From Leptospira ryugenii (GTDB taxonomy: Bacteria > Spirochaetota > Leptospiria > Leptospirales > Leptospiraceae), in the NCBI RefSeq assembly GCF_003114855.1, contig NZ_BFBB01000007.1:62001-126000 (forward strand): DNA of 64,000 nt, written 5' to 3'. Below, piece after piece: positions 10,612-20,035 of the stretch. The notes beneath the pieces were generated by a model, which worked only from the letters and a program-made list of their open reading frames with translations, ran no database searches and was not told where the DNA came from. Within the stretch, counting starts at the first letter, position 1; the number at the start of each line of letters is the position of its first letter. Made by a program: the position numbers and the translations under genes.

Positions 10612-12939
10612 TCATGATGCGGCTCTTTGCAAAGGACGCTTCATTTTTTCCATATCTTCTGGGTTTGTGATTCCCATCAATTCGTAAATCCGAACAGGTA
10701 AGGTTTTTCCCTTCACGCGCACTAAATCAAGTTCACGCGCGATCACTCGGTCTTTAACCTTTTCATATGTGTGCTCAGAAATGATGATATTGGTACCATA
10801 CATTTTATTGGACCCTTCTAAACGAGAGCCAAGGTTGATCGTGTCTCCCATACAGGTGTATTCCATTCTATGAGATGAACCCATGTTCCCCACTACGGCA
10901 GGACCTGAATTGAGACCGATTCCTATGTCGATGACTGGTACCTTGCGTTCTGCCCATTTTTTTTGGAGTTCTTTTAGATGCTCTAATTGGGCAAGGGCCG
11001 CCACACAAGCATAGTATGCATGGTCTTCTAGAGGTACGGGTGCACCCCAAAATGCCATAATGGCATCACCCATATACTTATCGATAGTACCTTTGTACTC
11101 GATGATGAGCTCTGTCATGGCGGAGAGATATTCATTTAAAAGTTTTACAAGGTCTTCTGGGCCGAGAGCTTCCGAAATCGTCGTGAATCCTCGGACGTCC
11201 GAGAAGAAGATAGTAATCTCACGTTTTGATCCGCCTAATGCGAGATTGTCGGGGTGTTTCAATAGTTCGTCCACGACATCAGCAGATACGAATTTTGAGA
11301 AGGTTTGACGTATGTATTTTACGTTTTCTTCTTCTGTTAAGATACGGAATCCGATGATAGCCACAAACACGACTACCTGCTCAATTGTAACCGAAGGCAA
11401 TACGGTTATTAAGTTAAAGGATTGGAACAAATAAAGTGTGAGCACGCCGTAGAGCAAAAGCTGTGTCAACATGATCACGAAACCCCAATGTGTTTTGACA
11501 CGAGGTTGCAGGATTCCAATCATAACACCTAACACAATGTATATTGCAAAGGTAGCCCAGTTCGGGAGAGTAGACATAAAATCTTGATTTAGGATGGTGT
11601 TGATAGCATGTGCGTGGTGTTCAATTCCAGACATATCACCAAAGGGAGAGAGGTGAGAGTCTTTGGATGCTCCACGACCAGTTGCGTAATACATAGCAAC
11701 CAAAAAGATCTGGTTATTGAATTGATTGGATTCAATCACTTCCTCATCCCATTGGTTGGCTACTTCAAAGATTTCATACTCTTTAAAAGAATACCGACCA
11801 CCAGCGAAGTTGATTTCCATTTGGCCTTCGATGTCAATGGGAATGATGACTTCACGTTTTTCATTGGGAATTGCCATCAAATCTTTTTCTTCAAAGGCTC
11901 TCTTAGCAATGTTGAACTCACGAAGTGTCTTTTTGGGAATGTTCATGAGTTTCACATATTTCCCCATATTCACTTCTACATCCCTTTGGACATCAATGCC
12001 ATAGTATTGGCAGACGATCAATAGGTCTATGGACGGAAAGTACTCGAACTCTTTTTCTGGACCAGAGCGTGAAACCTTTACAACCAAAGGCATACGTCTA
12101 TTCAAGCCAGACTCATCCTTTTTGACATTTGCAAAGCCTAAACCAGCAGACAGTTCACCGATCTGCTCGATTGGCGGTTGTGGGAATTTGACCCAACTAA
12201 CGCCAATATCACCTTCGTCGATGACATTTTTCAATTTAAAACGCCGGAGTATCTCTAATCGCTTCTCCAAATTGAGTACGGACTCTTTGGATTCAGCACT
12301 GGTTTCCATAGGGTAGTCAAATAACACCCGTCGGTTGGTTTGCAGTGCTTCTACCATTTCTTCCATCTGTCCGGGTTTGTAATCTACGAAGAAAATATCG
12401 AACATCAATGTGTTTTCGGATTTGCTAAAGGTTTTGATGATGTTGGCGTAATACTTCCATGGAAGTGGCCAGGTACCTTGCAATTTCTCTAGAGATTCTG
12501 TGGTGATACCCACAATTTTGATGTCTTTACGAGCCTTTGGAGGTGGTTGGTAAGTGATCGATTCAACTCTACCTGTATCACTCTCATGTTCCTTTTTTGT
12601 CGTTGTTCCTCGCAAAAACTGAAACCGAGTCGATATGGAGTTCTCTTCCAAATCCTTGAGGGGTTGGAAGGTATTTACCAAGGTATACATAAAGATTGCA
12701 ATCACGAAGGAAAGCCAAATGGCACCAGACTTTTGTTTGTCGCTGGATACCTTTTCTATGATTTTATAAACAAAGAAACTTGATAGGAGGAGAATTGTCA
12801 TCCCACCCAATAAGAAGAAAAAGGAATAATCCCACTCTGGTAAAAAAACAGATAGGGTTACCCCACCTGTTCCACCCAGTGCAATGAGTAATATGAGATA
12901 ATCTAAGATCGAAAGAGATTTAGATTCTTTGTCAGCCAT
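10612..12939 (-). CDS. CHASE2-domain class III adenylate/guanylate cyclase
   Basis: A 775-residue membrane cyclase making cyclic nucleotide in response to an extracytoplasmic cue. Two helices lie near residues 12-60 and another by about 75-92. A large periplasmic CHASE2-type sensor follows (about 100-445, including the recurrent IVGITTESLEKL and ILFDIFFVDY style segments). Then come three helices at about 450-530 and the catalytic domain (about 555-770). The catalytic domain keeps both metal Asp residues (FSDVRGFT and KYMGDAIMAFWG) and the EYTCMGDTINLGSRLE loop. Substrate choice is not settled by eye, because the position that usually holds Lys in adenylate cyclases is unclear. It lies between trpBA and dxs on the same strand. 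Confidence 0.9.
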   Translation of the reverse strand: MADKESKSLSILDYLILLIALGGTGGVTLSVFLPEWDYSFFFLLGGMTILLLSSFFVYKIIEKVSSDKQKSGAIWLSFVIAIFMYTLVNTFQPLKDLEENSISTRFQFLRGTTTKKEHESDTGRVESITYQPPPKARKDIKIVGITTESLEKLQGTWPLPWKYYANIIKTFSKSENTLMFDIFFVDYKPGQMEEMVEALQTNRRVLFDYPMETSAESKESVLNLEKRLEILRRFKLKNVIDEGDIGVSWVKFPQPPIEQIGELSAGLGFANVKKDESGLNRRMPLVVKVSRSGPEKEFEYFPSIDLLIVCQYYGIDVQRDVEVNMGKYVKLMNIPKKTLREFNIAKRAFEEKDLMAIPNEKREVIIPIDIEGQMEINFAGGRYSFKEYEIFEVANQWDEEVIESNQFNNQIFLVAMYYATGRGASKDSHLSPFGDMSGIEHHAHAINTILNQDFMSTLPNWATFAIYIVLGVMIGILQPRVKTHWGFVIMLTQLLLYGVLTLYLFQSFNLITVLPSVTIEQVVVFVAIIGFRILTEEENVKYIRQTFSKFVSADVVDELLKHPDNLALGGSKREITIFFSDVRGFTTISEALGPEDLVKLLNEYLSAMTELIIEYKGTIDKYMGDAIMAFWGAPVPLEDHAYYACVAALAQLEHLKELQKKWAERKVPVIDIGIGLNSGPAVVGNMGSSHRMEYTCMGDTINLGSRLEGSNKMYGTNIIISEHTYEKVKDRVIARELDLVRVKGKTLPVRIYELMGITNPEDMEKMKRPLQRAAS

Positions 12940-13037
12940 AGAGACCTATCCTACGAGGAATTTCCTAGCCATTTTCCTCATAAAATTCGCAAGACTCAAA
13001 CGTTATTTTGCTCCTCCTGAGGAATGGGAGAAATTTT

Positions 13038-13838
13038 TTAAGGGAAACTGTTTCGAATCGAGAGGCAGTACTCCGAAAGTTTTTGGCAACAAGCTACGGT
13101 ATCAGCGCCTGACTCTTCAATGATCCTCTGGATCGCGGAACCAATGATGATTCCGTCCGCATAATGTGCGATTTGCGAAGCCTGCTCCGGGCTGGAAATG
13201 CCAAAGCCAGCACAAATTGGCAATTGAAGGATTTCTTTTAAACTTCTGATTCGTTCTTCCAAATCCAAAGAAAACTCCCGCCGTTCACCTGTGACTCCAA
13301 AGGAGGTCACATAGTAGATAAAACCGGAAGATGTTTTCTTTAGAGCCTGGACTCGTCTCTTTGTGGTGGCTGGTGTAATGAGATGGATCAAGTCCATATC
13401 CCTCTTTTCGAGGGCGGCGAAGAGATCTTCGCTTTCTTGTGTATCAAAGGGAAGGTCTGGGATGACAAGGCCTTCTACCCCAGAATCCTTTGCCTGGTCC
13501 AAAAAGGAGGCAACTCCACAATGGTAGATTGGGTTAAAATAGGTAAGATAAACGAGAGGTCGGTCAGGTTTGTGGGAGTGGATTTGTTTTGTGGTTTGGA
13601 AAATCTTTGCAAAATCAAAAGGATTTTTGAGAGCACGTGCCACAGCCCTTTGGATCACCGGACCATCCGCAACTGGGTCCGAAAAGGGTATGCCTAGCTC
13701 TAAGATATCGGCACCCGAATCCAAAATGGTTTGGCCGTATTTGACAGAGGCCTCGTAATGAGGATCCCCCAAAGTAAAGAAGGGTACGAAAACCGATTTA
13801 TTTGTCTTGTTTGCAAAATAGTCTTTGATCTTACTCAT
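13038..13838 (-). CDS. trpA: Tryptophan synthase alpha chain
   Basis: Cleaves indole-3-glycerol phosphate to indole and passes it through the alpha-beta tunnel. The product is 266 residues with the expected motifs ADILELGIPFSDPVADGPVIQ (catalytic Glu and Asp), GVEGLVIPDLPF, and the GFGISSPEQA phosphate loop near the end. I place the start at the ATG at 13836-13838, which overlaps the trpB stop, rather than at the two GTG codons just upstream. AGGTGG lies at a suitable distance. The overlap suggests translational coupling, fitting the fixed 1:1 subunit ratio. Confidence 0.94.
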   Translation of the reverse strand: MSKIKDYFANKTNKSVFVPFFTLGDPHYEASVKYGQTILDSGADILELGIPFSDPVADGPVIQRAVARALKNPFDFAKIFQTTKQIHSHKPDRPLVYLTYFNPIYHCGVASFLDQAKDSGVEGLVIPDLPFDTQESEDLFAALEKRDMDLIHLITPATTKRRVQALKKTSSGFIYYVTSFGVTGERREFSLDLEERIRSLKEILQLPICAGFGISSPEQASQIAHYADGIIIGSAIQRIIEESGADTVACCQKLSEYCLSIRNSFP

Positions 13839-15024
13839 GTTTTCCACCACCTAAGATGCGTAAGACCTCCACAACATCCTTATCACCACGCCCAGATAGG
13901 CAAACAACAAGGTGCTTTTTTTTGCCAAGTTTTTTTGCAACATCTTTAGCAACATGAAAGGCATGAGCTGTTTCAAGTGCTGGTATGATCCCTTCTAAGC
14001 GAGTGATTTCTAAAAAGGAAGCAAGAGCCTCCTCGTCTGTAACCATGCGGTATTCAACTCGTCCAGATGTTGATAGATAGGCGTGCTCAGGTCCCACTCC
14101 TGGGTAATCAAGACCAGCACTTACCGAGTGAGCTGGTACAATCTGTCCATTTGTATCTTGGATGATTAATGTCTTTGTGCCATGTAAAAAACCAGTCTTC
14201 CCAAAGGTTATGGTCGCAGAATGTTCTCCTGGTTTTTGTCCCATGCCACCTGCCTCGGCACCGTATAATTTTACTTTTTTGTCCTTCACAAAATCATGAA
14301 ACATGCCAATTGCATTGGAACCACCACCCACACAGGCAACTACAGCATCTGGCAATTGTTTGGTGGCTTTTTTGAATTGTTTTTTGGTTTCCTTTCCAAT
14401 TAAAGACTGTAAGTCACGAACAATGGTAGGGAAAGGATGAGGGCCAATCGCACTCCCAACTATATAATGAGTTGTTTTTACGTTAAGTGCCCAATCCCGC
14501 ATAGCTTCACTAGTCGCTTCCTTGAGAGTGGCCTCGCCAGAAGTAACTGGTAAAATTTTGGCACCTAACATTTCAATTTTTTTGGCATTTAGGTTTTGTC
14601 TTTTTACGTCAACTGCACCCATATAGATGATGGTTTCCAATCCGAACATAGCACCGACTGTGGCTGTTGCCAAACCATGTTGGCCTGCCCCTGTCTCGGC
14701 GATGATACGCTTTTTGCCCATGTGCTTTGCAAGTAAAGCTTGGCCAATTGCATTGTTGATTTTATGGGCTCCAGTATGATTCAGATCTTCTCGTTTAAGC
14801 CAAATATTCGCACCACCCCACTCTTTGGTTAGGCGCTCGGCATAGGTCAAAGGGGAAGGTCTTCCCACATAATTTTTGAGATAAAAATTCAGTTCGTTTT
14901 GGAACTTTTTATTTTTTTTGAGCTTTCGGTAAGTGCTTTCCAACTCTTCCAAGGCTTCAGTTAAAATTTCAGGAGCGTAGCGTCCCCCAAATTCTCCAAA
15001 GTATCCAGCTTCATACTTTCCCAT
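13831..15024 (-). CDS. trpB: Tryptophan synthase beta chain
   Basis: A pyridoxal-phosphate enzyme that condenses indole with serine. At 397 residues it is full length. Landmarks are FGGRYAPEIL at the N-terminus, the Lys-containing REDLNHTGAHKINNAIGQALLA near residue 85, ETGAGQHGLATATVGAMF near 110, the GGGSNAIGMF phosphate-binding loop near 235, and CLSGRGDKD near the end. It precedes trpA with overlapping ends. No other trp genes are adjacent, so the pathway is split in this genome. A perfect 19-nt palindrome lies 41 bp upstream of the start. Confidence 0.96.
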   Translation of the reverse strand: MGKYEAGYFGEFGGRYAPEILTEALEELESTYRKLKKNKKFQNELNFYLKNYVGRPSPLTYAERLTKEWGGANIWLKREDLNHTGAHKINNAIGQALLAKHMGKKRIIAETGAGQHGLATATVGAMFGLETIIYMGAVDVKRQNLNAKKIEMLGAKILPVTSGEATLKEATSEAMRDWALNVKTTHYIVGSAIGPHPFPTIVRDLQSLIGKETKKQFKKATKQLPDAVVACVGGGSNAIGMFHDFVKDKKVKLYGAEAGGMGQKPGEHSATITFGKTGFLHGTKTLIIQDTNGQIVPAHSVSAGLDYPGVGPEHAYLSTSGRVEYRMVTDEEALASFLEITRLEGIIPALETAHAFHVAKDVAKKLGKKKHLVVCLSGRGDKDVVEVLRILGGGKHE

Positions 15025-15064
15025 ATATCTAGAATGGGAAGGCTCGGAATTTAGAAAAGGTTTC

Positions 15065-15083
15065 TTTCAAATTTAATTTGAAA
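15065..15083. promoter_or_regulatory. Perfect 19-nt palindrome between trpB and a cyclase
   Basis: TTTCAAATT-T-AATTTGAAA reads the same on both strands. It sits in the 134-bp gap between the divergent trpB start (15024) and the cyclase ATG (15159). It is a candidate operator for either gene. No regulator gene is next to it. Confidence 0.35.
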
Positions 15084-15158
15084 TTATTAAGACGAGAAAC
15101 CGACGAATGGGCTCATACTTGCCCCCTTTCTTTGCCGATATTTGTAGCTGGAAGAGCC

Positions 15159-16559
15159 ATGGCAGAAGAGCAAAAAGAGATCGTATGGCAGTATGGGCGA
15201 AGGCAAGGAGACAGTCTCCCTGGAGTGATCCTAAAGGAAGATGGCCGTTATTACGTTAAGTCTGCATTTTATGCCAACCTTAATGAACAGGTCACAAGGC
15301 TTTCTATGCTCATGGATGTCTCACGCTCCATCATGGCTGAGATTGATCTGGATTCCCTCCTACAACTCATCATGCAAAAAGTAACTTTGGTGATGAATGC
15401 AGATCGCTCTTCCTTGTTTCTGGTTGACCATGAAAAGAAACAACTATGGACCCGAGTGGCTCAAGGTGCCTCGGAAATCCGTCTCCCTCTTGGGGAGGGC
15501 ATCGCTGGAGACGTTGCATTGACAGGCAAGACAGCCAATATCCCTGATGCTTATGAAGACATACGTTTCAATAAAGAGTTTGATATCAAAACTGGTTATC
15601 GAACCAAATCCATTCTTTGTATGGGAATACGAAACCAAAGCGGAAAAATCATTGGAACGATCCAAGTTCTGAACAAAAAAGATGAAACAGCTTTTTCCGA
15701 GTCCGACGAAGCATTGTTAGCTGCATTTTGCGGATTGGCAGGTATTTCCTTGGAAAATGCTAGGGCCTATGAAGAATTACAGCTTGAAAGAGATTCTTTG
15801 GAAATTCGCGTACAAGAAAGAACGAAAGAGCTGGCTTCCGAAAAAAAGAAATCAGATGAGCTATTGTTGAATATTTTACCATTCGAGATCGCGGAGGAAT
15901 TAAAAACAAAAGGCGAAGCTGAGCCTAGAAATTTTGAAAAGGTAACGGTTATGTTTACTGATTTCAAAGGCTTCACTCAAGTAGCAGAAACTATGACCGC
16001 CGAAAGTTTAGTTTCCGATTTAGATAACTGCTTTTATTATTTTGATGAAGTCATGGATAGACGCAAAGTTGAGAAGATAAAAACAATAGGCGATTCCTAC
16101 ATGTGCGCTGGGGGACTTCCGAATGCGAACAATACAAATCCCATCGAAGTAGTCTTAGCCGCGATGGAAATCAAAAACTTTATGGAAAAGCTCAAAGAAA
16201 TCAAAACCAATATGGGGCAGGCTTACTGGGAACTTAGAATCGGAATTCATACAGGACCTGTTATTGCAGGCGTTGTAGGAAAACGAAAGTTTGCCTTTGA
16301 TATTTGGGGAGATACAGTGAACACGGCAAGCCGTATGGAGTCCTCAGGATATCCAGGTGAAATCAATATCTCGGAGGCAACCTATCAGGAGATTAAAGAT
16401 TTCTTTGTTTGCGAAGCTCGGGGTAAGATTGCTGCCAAAAATAAAGGTGATATAGAGATGTACTTCGTGAAAAGAATCATACCAGAGCTGTCGAACGATG
16501 AGGGTGGCCAAGTCCCCAACCAAACCTTTTTCCAAAAACTGGAGAGATTGGGATCTTAA
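15159..16559 (+). CDS. GAF-domain class III adenylate cyclase
   Basis: A soluble 466-residue cyclase. Residues about 45-205 form a GAF sensor (ADRSSLFLVDHEKKQLW, GEGIAGDVALTGKTANIPDAY), followed by a coiled linker of about 50 residues (ERDSLEIRVQERTKELASEK). The catalytic domain runs from about 255 to 450. Both metal Asp residues (FTDFKGFT; TIGDSYMCAGG) and the adenine-specificity Lys/Asp loop RKFAFDIWGDTVNTASRMES are present, so cAMP is the probable product. I chose the ATG at 15159, with GGAAG upstream, over the in-frame TTG at 15078 because the extra 27 residues are not domain-like. The stop is 3 bp from the convergent proS stop. Confidence 0.9.
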   Translation: MAEEQKEIVWQYGRRQGDSLPGVILKEDGRYYVKSAFYANLNEQVTRLSMLMDVSRSIMAEIDLDSLLQLIMQKVTLVMNADRSSLFLVDHEKKQLWTRVAQGASEIRLPLGEGIAGDVALTGKTANIPDAYEDIRFNKEFDIKTGYRTKSILCMGIRNQSGKIIGTIQVLNKKDETAFSESDEALLAAFCGLAGISLENARAYEELQLERDSLEIRVQERTKELASEKKKSDELLLNILPFEIAEELKTKGEAEPRNFEKVTVMFTDFKGFTQVAETMTAESLVSDLDNCFYYFDEVMDRRKVEKIKTIGDSYMCAGGLPNANNTNPIEVVLAAMEIKNFMEKLKEIKTNMGQAYWELRIGIHTGPVIAGVVGKRKFAFDIWGDTVNTASRMESSGYPGEINISEATYQEIKDFFVCEARGKIAAKNKGDIEMYFVKRIIPELSNDEGGQVPNQTFFQKLERLGS

Positions 16560-16562
16560 ACC

Positions 16563-18314
16563 TCAAACAGCCGCAACTCGTCTTTCCAAATCCGCCTTTA
16601 ATTCTGATATCTTTTTGTCCAAAACAGAGGTTAAATCACCAATGTCTTGGAATCGTATCGTCTCTTCCAACATAGACTTTCGGTCAAGAACAGTGATTTC
16701 TCCCTTTTCTAGAAACCCCTTACCCATCGTGATTCGTATGGGATAGCCAATTAACTCAGAGTCTTTAAATTTAAAGCCAGGTCCTAAATCACGATCGTCC
16801 CAGATGATATCATATCCTTTCTTTTTGAGTTCTGTATATACTGCTTCTATTTTTGCTTGGTCTTCTGGGGCTTTTGCTATACTCACCAAACAAATCTCAA
16901 ACGGAGCAATTGAGATCGGCCAAAAAATACCCTTCTCATCATTGGACTGTTCAATCACAGTAGCCATACAACGATTCACACCTATACCATAACAGCCCAT
17001 AGTTGTAAGATTAGCCTTTCCTTTATCATTGAGGACATTGATATCGAAAGCCTTGCTGTATTTTTGTCCCAATTTAAATATGTGTCCCACTTCTATCCCT
17101 TTTTCAGCTTTTAAGGGTGCTTGGCAATTTGGGCACTGGTCCCCTGCTCTAGCTTGTGTAAGATCTATGGAAGTGGTTGTGTTTGGGTCTAGATGGTTTT
17201 TGAGTTGTAAATTTTTGATGTGAACATCTACGGCATTTCCACCTGCCACGTAAGCAGATTCCCAATCCAATAAAGTATCAACTAATACCAAAAGATCACT
17301 CTGGGGCTTAATGCTTGGTCCAATAAATCCTGGAACTAAACCAAACTTTTGTAATTCGGAGTTTCCCATAGGTCGCAATTCATTTGCAACTAGATAGTTC
17401 TTCAATTTGTTTTCATTCAGCTCACGGTCTCCAGGCAAAAAGACCAAAACATACTTTCCATCATAGGAAAGTGCCACAGCCTTAATGGTTTGAGAGGCTT
17501 CTATGCCTAAAAAATTGGCCACTTCATCGATTGTCTTCTGATTGGGAGTCGCAACTGGCTCTTCCTTTCCTGAAGGGATATGTTTTGGGTAAAGAAAGGA
17601 GGTCGGCGTTTTTTCAATATTGCCTGAATAATTGCAAGAGGGACAAATCGTAAGTGTTTCTTCACCGATTGGTGAGACGACCATAAATTCTTCAGAAGCA
17701 GAACCACCCATATTTCCAGAATCTGCTTGTACCGGGATTGTCTCCAGACCCATACGGGAAAAAATTCTGCGGTATGTCTTTCGCATTGTTTGGTACGTTT
17801 TGTCCAATGAATCTTCATCAAGATGAAAAGAATATGCGTCTTTCATCGTAAATTCTCTGGAACGAATCACACCAAATCTAGGCCGGATCTCATCCCTAAA
17901 TTTTGTATGGATTTGGTATACATTGATTGGCAGGTCTTTGTAAGATTTTAACATCGGTTTGACGAGGGTACAAAATGATTCTTCATGTGTTGGTCCGAGG
18001 CAATTTTCTACATCATGCCTATCTTTAATGCGAAACATTTCTTTGCCCATTTTGTCCCAACGACCAGATTCTTTCCAAATCTCAGCGGGTGTTAAAATAG
18101 GAAGTTGGAATTCCAGTGCACCCGATAAATCCATTTCTTCCCTGACTATATTCTCTATCTTTTTGAGAATGCGTAAACCCAAAGGCAAATAACTATATAA
18201 ACCTGATGAGGATTTTCGCACCAAACCGGCACGCAGCATTAGTTTATGTGAAGCAACAACTGCATCCTGCGGATCATCCTTGGTTGTTGGAATTAGATAC
18301 TTACTGGCTTTCAT
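16563..18314 (-). CDS. proS: Prolyl-tRNA synthetase, bacterial type
   Basis: Charges tRNA-Pro with proline. The 583-residue protein has the class II core (motif 1 around EMDLSGALEFQLPILTP; motif 2 REFTMKDAYSFH; motif 3 GIGVNRCMATVIEQ) and the editing (INS/YbaK-like) insertion at about 250-390 that defines the bacterial form. The C-terminal anticodon-binding domain includes YDIIWDDRDLGPGFKF. It is 11 bp downstream of rseP, at the end of the leftward cluster. Its start is the ATG at 18314. Confidence 0.96.
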   Translation of the reverse strand: MKASKYLIPTTKDDPQDAVVASHKLMLRAGLVRKSSSGLYSYLPLGLRILKKIENIVREEMDLSGALEFQLPILTPAEIWKESGRWDKMGKEMFRIKDRHDVENCLGPTHEESFCTLVKPMLKSYKDLPINVYQIHTKFRDEIRPRFGVIRSREFTMKDAYSFHLDEDSLDKTYQTMRKTYRRIFSRMGLETIPVQADSGNMGGSASEEFMVVSPIGEETLTICPSCNYSGNIEKTPTSFLYPKHIPSGKEEPVATPNQKTIDEVANFLGIEASQTIKAVALSYDGKYVLVFLPGDRELNENKLKNYLVANELRPMGNSELQKFGLVPGFIGPSIKPQSDLLVLVDTLLDWESAYVAGGNAVDVHIKNLQLKNHLDPNTTTSIDLTQARAGDQCPNCQAPLKAEKGIEVGHIFKLGQKYSKAFDINVLNDKGKANLTTMGCYGIGVNRCMATVIEQSNDEKGIFWPISIAPFEICLVSIAKAPEDQAKIEAVYTELKKKGYDIIWDDRDLGPGFKFKDSELIGYPIRITMGKGFLEKGEITVLDRKSMLEETIRFQDIGDLTSVLDKKISELKADLERRVAAV

Positions 18315-18325
18315 TCAAGGTCCTA

Positions 18326-20035
18326 TTAAAAAAATCGCATAACATCATTAAAAGATACATATAAAAACAATCCGACTAAAAAGAAGAATCCCATTCTAAA
18401 AACGGCTTCAACTGCTTTGCGAGGCAAAGGTCGACCAGCTATCGCTTCATAAGCATAGAGTACGATATGTCCGCCATCAGCCATAGGGATTGGCAAGAGA
18501 TTCATGACCATTAGCGCAAGAGATATCCTTGCGACAAAGTCAAAATAGGTGCTCCAACCATATTCAAGACTACTCCCAGCAATCTGCACTATACCCACGG
18601 GGCCAGAGAGAGAATCTTTCGGGCTAAGGACTCCTGAGAAGATCATGGAGATGCCTTTCAGAGTGGTTCCGATATTCTCACCTACTTTCTTCACAGAGGA
18701 GAGGAAAGCTTCGCTCAGTGATTTTTCTTTGCTTTCTGTTTCGGCAACAAACTTCATTGAGGGTCTAAATCCTAAAAGACCAATGGGTTTCAATTTGAGT
18801 TCGGAAGAATATTTCATGTTTCCAATCCATATTTCTTTCCTTTGGCCCCCTTCAGTTTGCAAATAAGATGTGAAACTTTCGGCATTCGAAAATACCTTTC
18901 CGTCCACTCTCAGTTGTTCAAGCCTTGAAGTAATTTCGGGATCATAACTATCCAAGCGAAAATAAGGGACATTGAGTTCAGGAAATTCAGGGTGTTTTAT
19001 GTTTATGAATTCAAATACGTTGGCACCTAATACTGGTATATCGACAGTGACAAGTTCGGTTGACCACGGAGTGAAGAGAGGGTACTTTTTTCTTTCTACA
19101 AAAACTGGGATGGTCTTGTTTTGGTACTTTCCAAGCTCTGTCTGCAACTCTGAAACCGTTTGAACATCGACTTGGTTAACTTTTAAGATAACATCTCCAT
19201 CTTTTAGGTATTTAAGAGCTCGTTTTCTAAGGCTTACTTCTCTTTCTTTTTTTTCTCTGAGCTTCAGGATTTCTTCCGGAATCTCTTCTTTGCGCTCTTC
19301 TAGCTGTTTTTGGAAATATGCAGAGGATTGGTCCTCTTTATCTAAGATCTGGGAAAGAAAATGATTGATTTGCTCAGAATAGGTAAACGTAGCCTCTACC
19401 CTTCTTTCTCCAAAAGGTTCGACACCAATTGTTGGTCGACCTCCAGCGCTGTACATATGTGGGTGAATGGTTACTTGCTTTTTCTCTGACCCACGTTCGT
19501 ATTCAATTTGAATGGGTTCACCTTTGGACAAGCTGATGCGTGTGAATAATTCTTCAAAATTTTCTGTTGATTGTCCATTAACAGAAACAATTCGATCTCC
19601 CGTCCTTACACCAGCTTGGTAGGCCGGAGAGTTGATTTGATTTGATTGGTCGATGAAGATTCGGTTGCTTGGTGGATTGTCTCCAGCCATTTCCAGAGCA
19701 AGAAAGATTAAAAAACCCATCACCAAATTGGCGAATGGACCACCTAATACAGGTATCATGCGCTTCAAAGGAGGAGTCGAGAGCAATTCGCCCGGCCTGC
19801 CCTTTGTTTTTTTCCCATATTCATCTCCCTTGAAGAGTACATAACCTCCTAAAGGAATGGCTGTTATTTGGTAGATTGTTTTTCCAATTCTTTTTTTCCA
19901 AATTCCCTTTCCATAACCCAAAGAAAAAATTCTCGCCTCTACACCCACCAATTTGCCACACAATAAATGTCCAAGTTCATGCACAAATATGGATACGGCT
20001 AACATTAATACTGCGCCTAATACTAGTATGATCAT
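18326..20035 (-). CDS. rseP: Site-2 intramembrane metalloprotease RseP
   Basis: Cleaves transmembrane segments of anti-sigma factors and remnant signal peptides. The zinc motif HELGH is at about residues 15-19 in the first membrane helix, and the third ligand region is NLLPIPMADGGHIVLYAYEA near 500. PDZ domains lie at about 130-195 (AYQAGVRTGDRIVSVNGQ) and in the second half. At 569 residues it is over 100 longer than the E. coli protein. The extra part includes a charged helical stretch (about 225-285, rich in Glu, Lys and Arg) between the PDZ regions. Its first codons overlap the dxr stop, so the genes are probably coupled. An ECF sigma factor and a FecR-like protein occur 26 kb away. Confidence 0.93.
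   Translation of the reverse strand: MIILVLGAVLMLAVSIFVHELGHLLCGKLVGVEARIFSLGYGKGIWKKRIGKTIYQITAIPLGGYVLFKGDEYGKKTKGRPGELLSTPPLKRMIPVLGGPFANLVMGFLIFLALEMAGDNPPSNRIFIDQSNQINSPAYQAGVRTGDRIVSVNGQSTENFEELFTRISLSKGEPIQIEYERGSEKKQVTIHPHMYSAGGRPTIGVEPFGERRVEATFTYSEQINHFLSQILDKEDQSSAYFQKQLEERKEEIPEEILKLREKKEREVSLRKRALKYLKDGDVILKVNQVDVQTVSELQTELGKYQNKTIPVFVERKKYPLFTPWSTELVTVDIPVLGANVFEFINIKHPEFPELNVPYFRLDSYDPEITSRLEQLRVDGKVFSNAESFTSYLQTEGGQRKEIWIGNMKYSSELKLKPIGLLGFRPSMKFVAETESKEKSLSEAFLSSVKKVGENIGTTLKGISMIFSGVLSPKDSLSGPVGIVQIAGSSLEYGWSTYFDFVARISLALMVMNLLPIPMADGGHIVLYAYEAIAGRPLPRKAVEAVFRMGFFFLVGLFLYVSFNDVMRFF

Noticed and set aside
15078..15158. Longer TTG start for the GAF cyclase
   Set aside because: The extra 27 residues look non-domain and the ATG at 15159 has a good ribosome-binding site.
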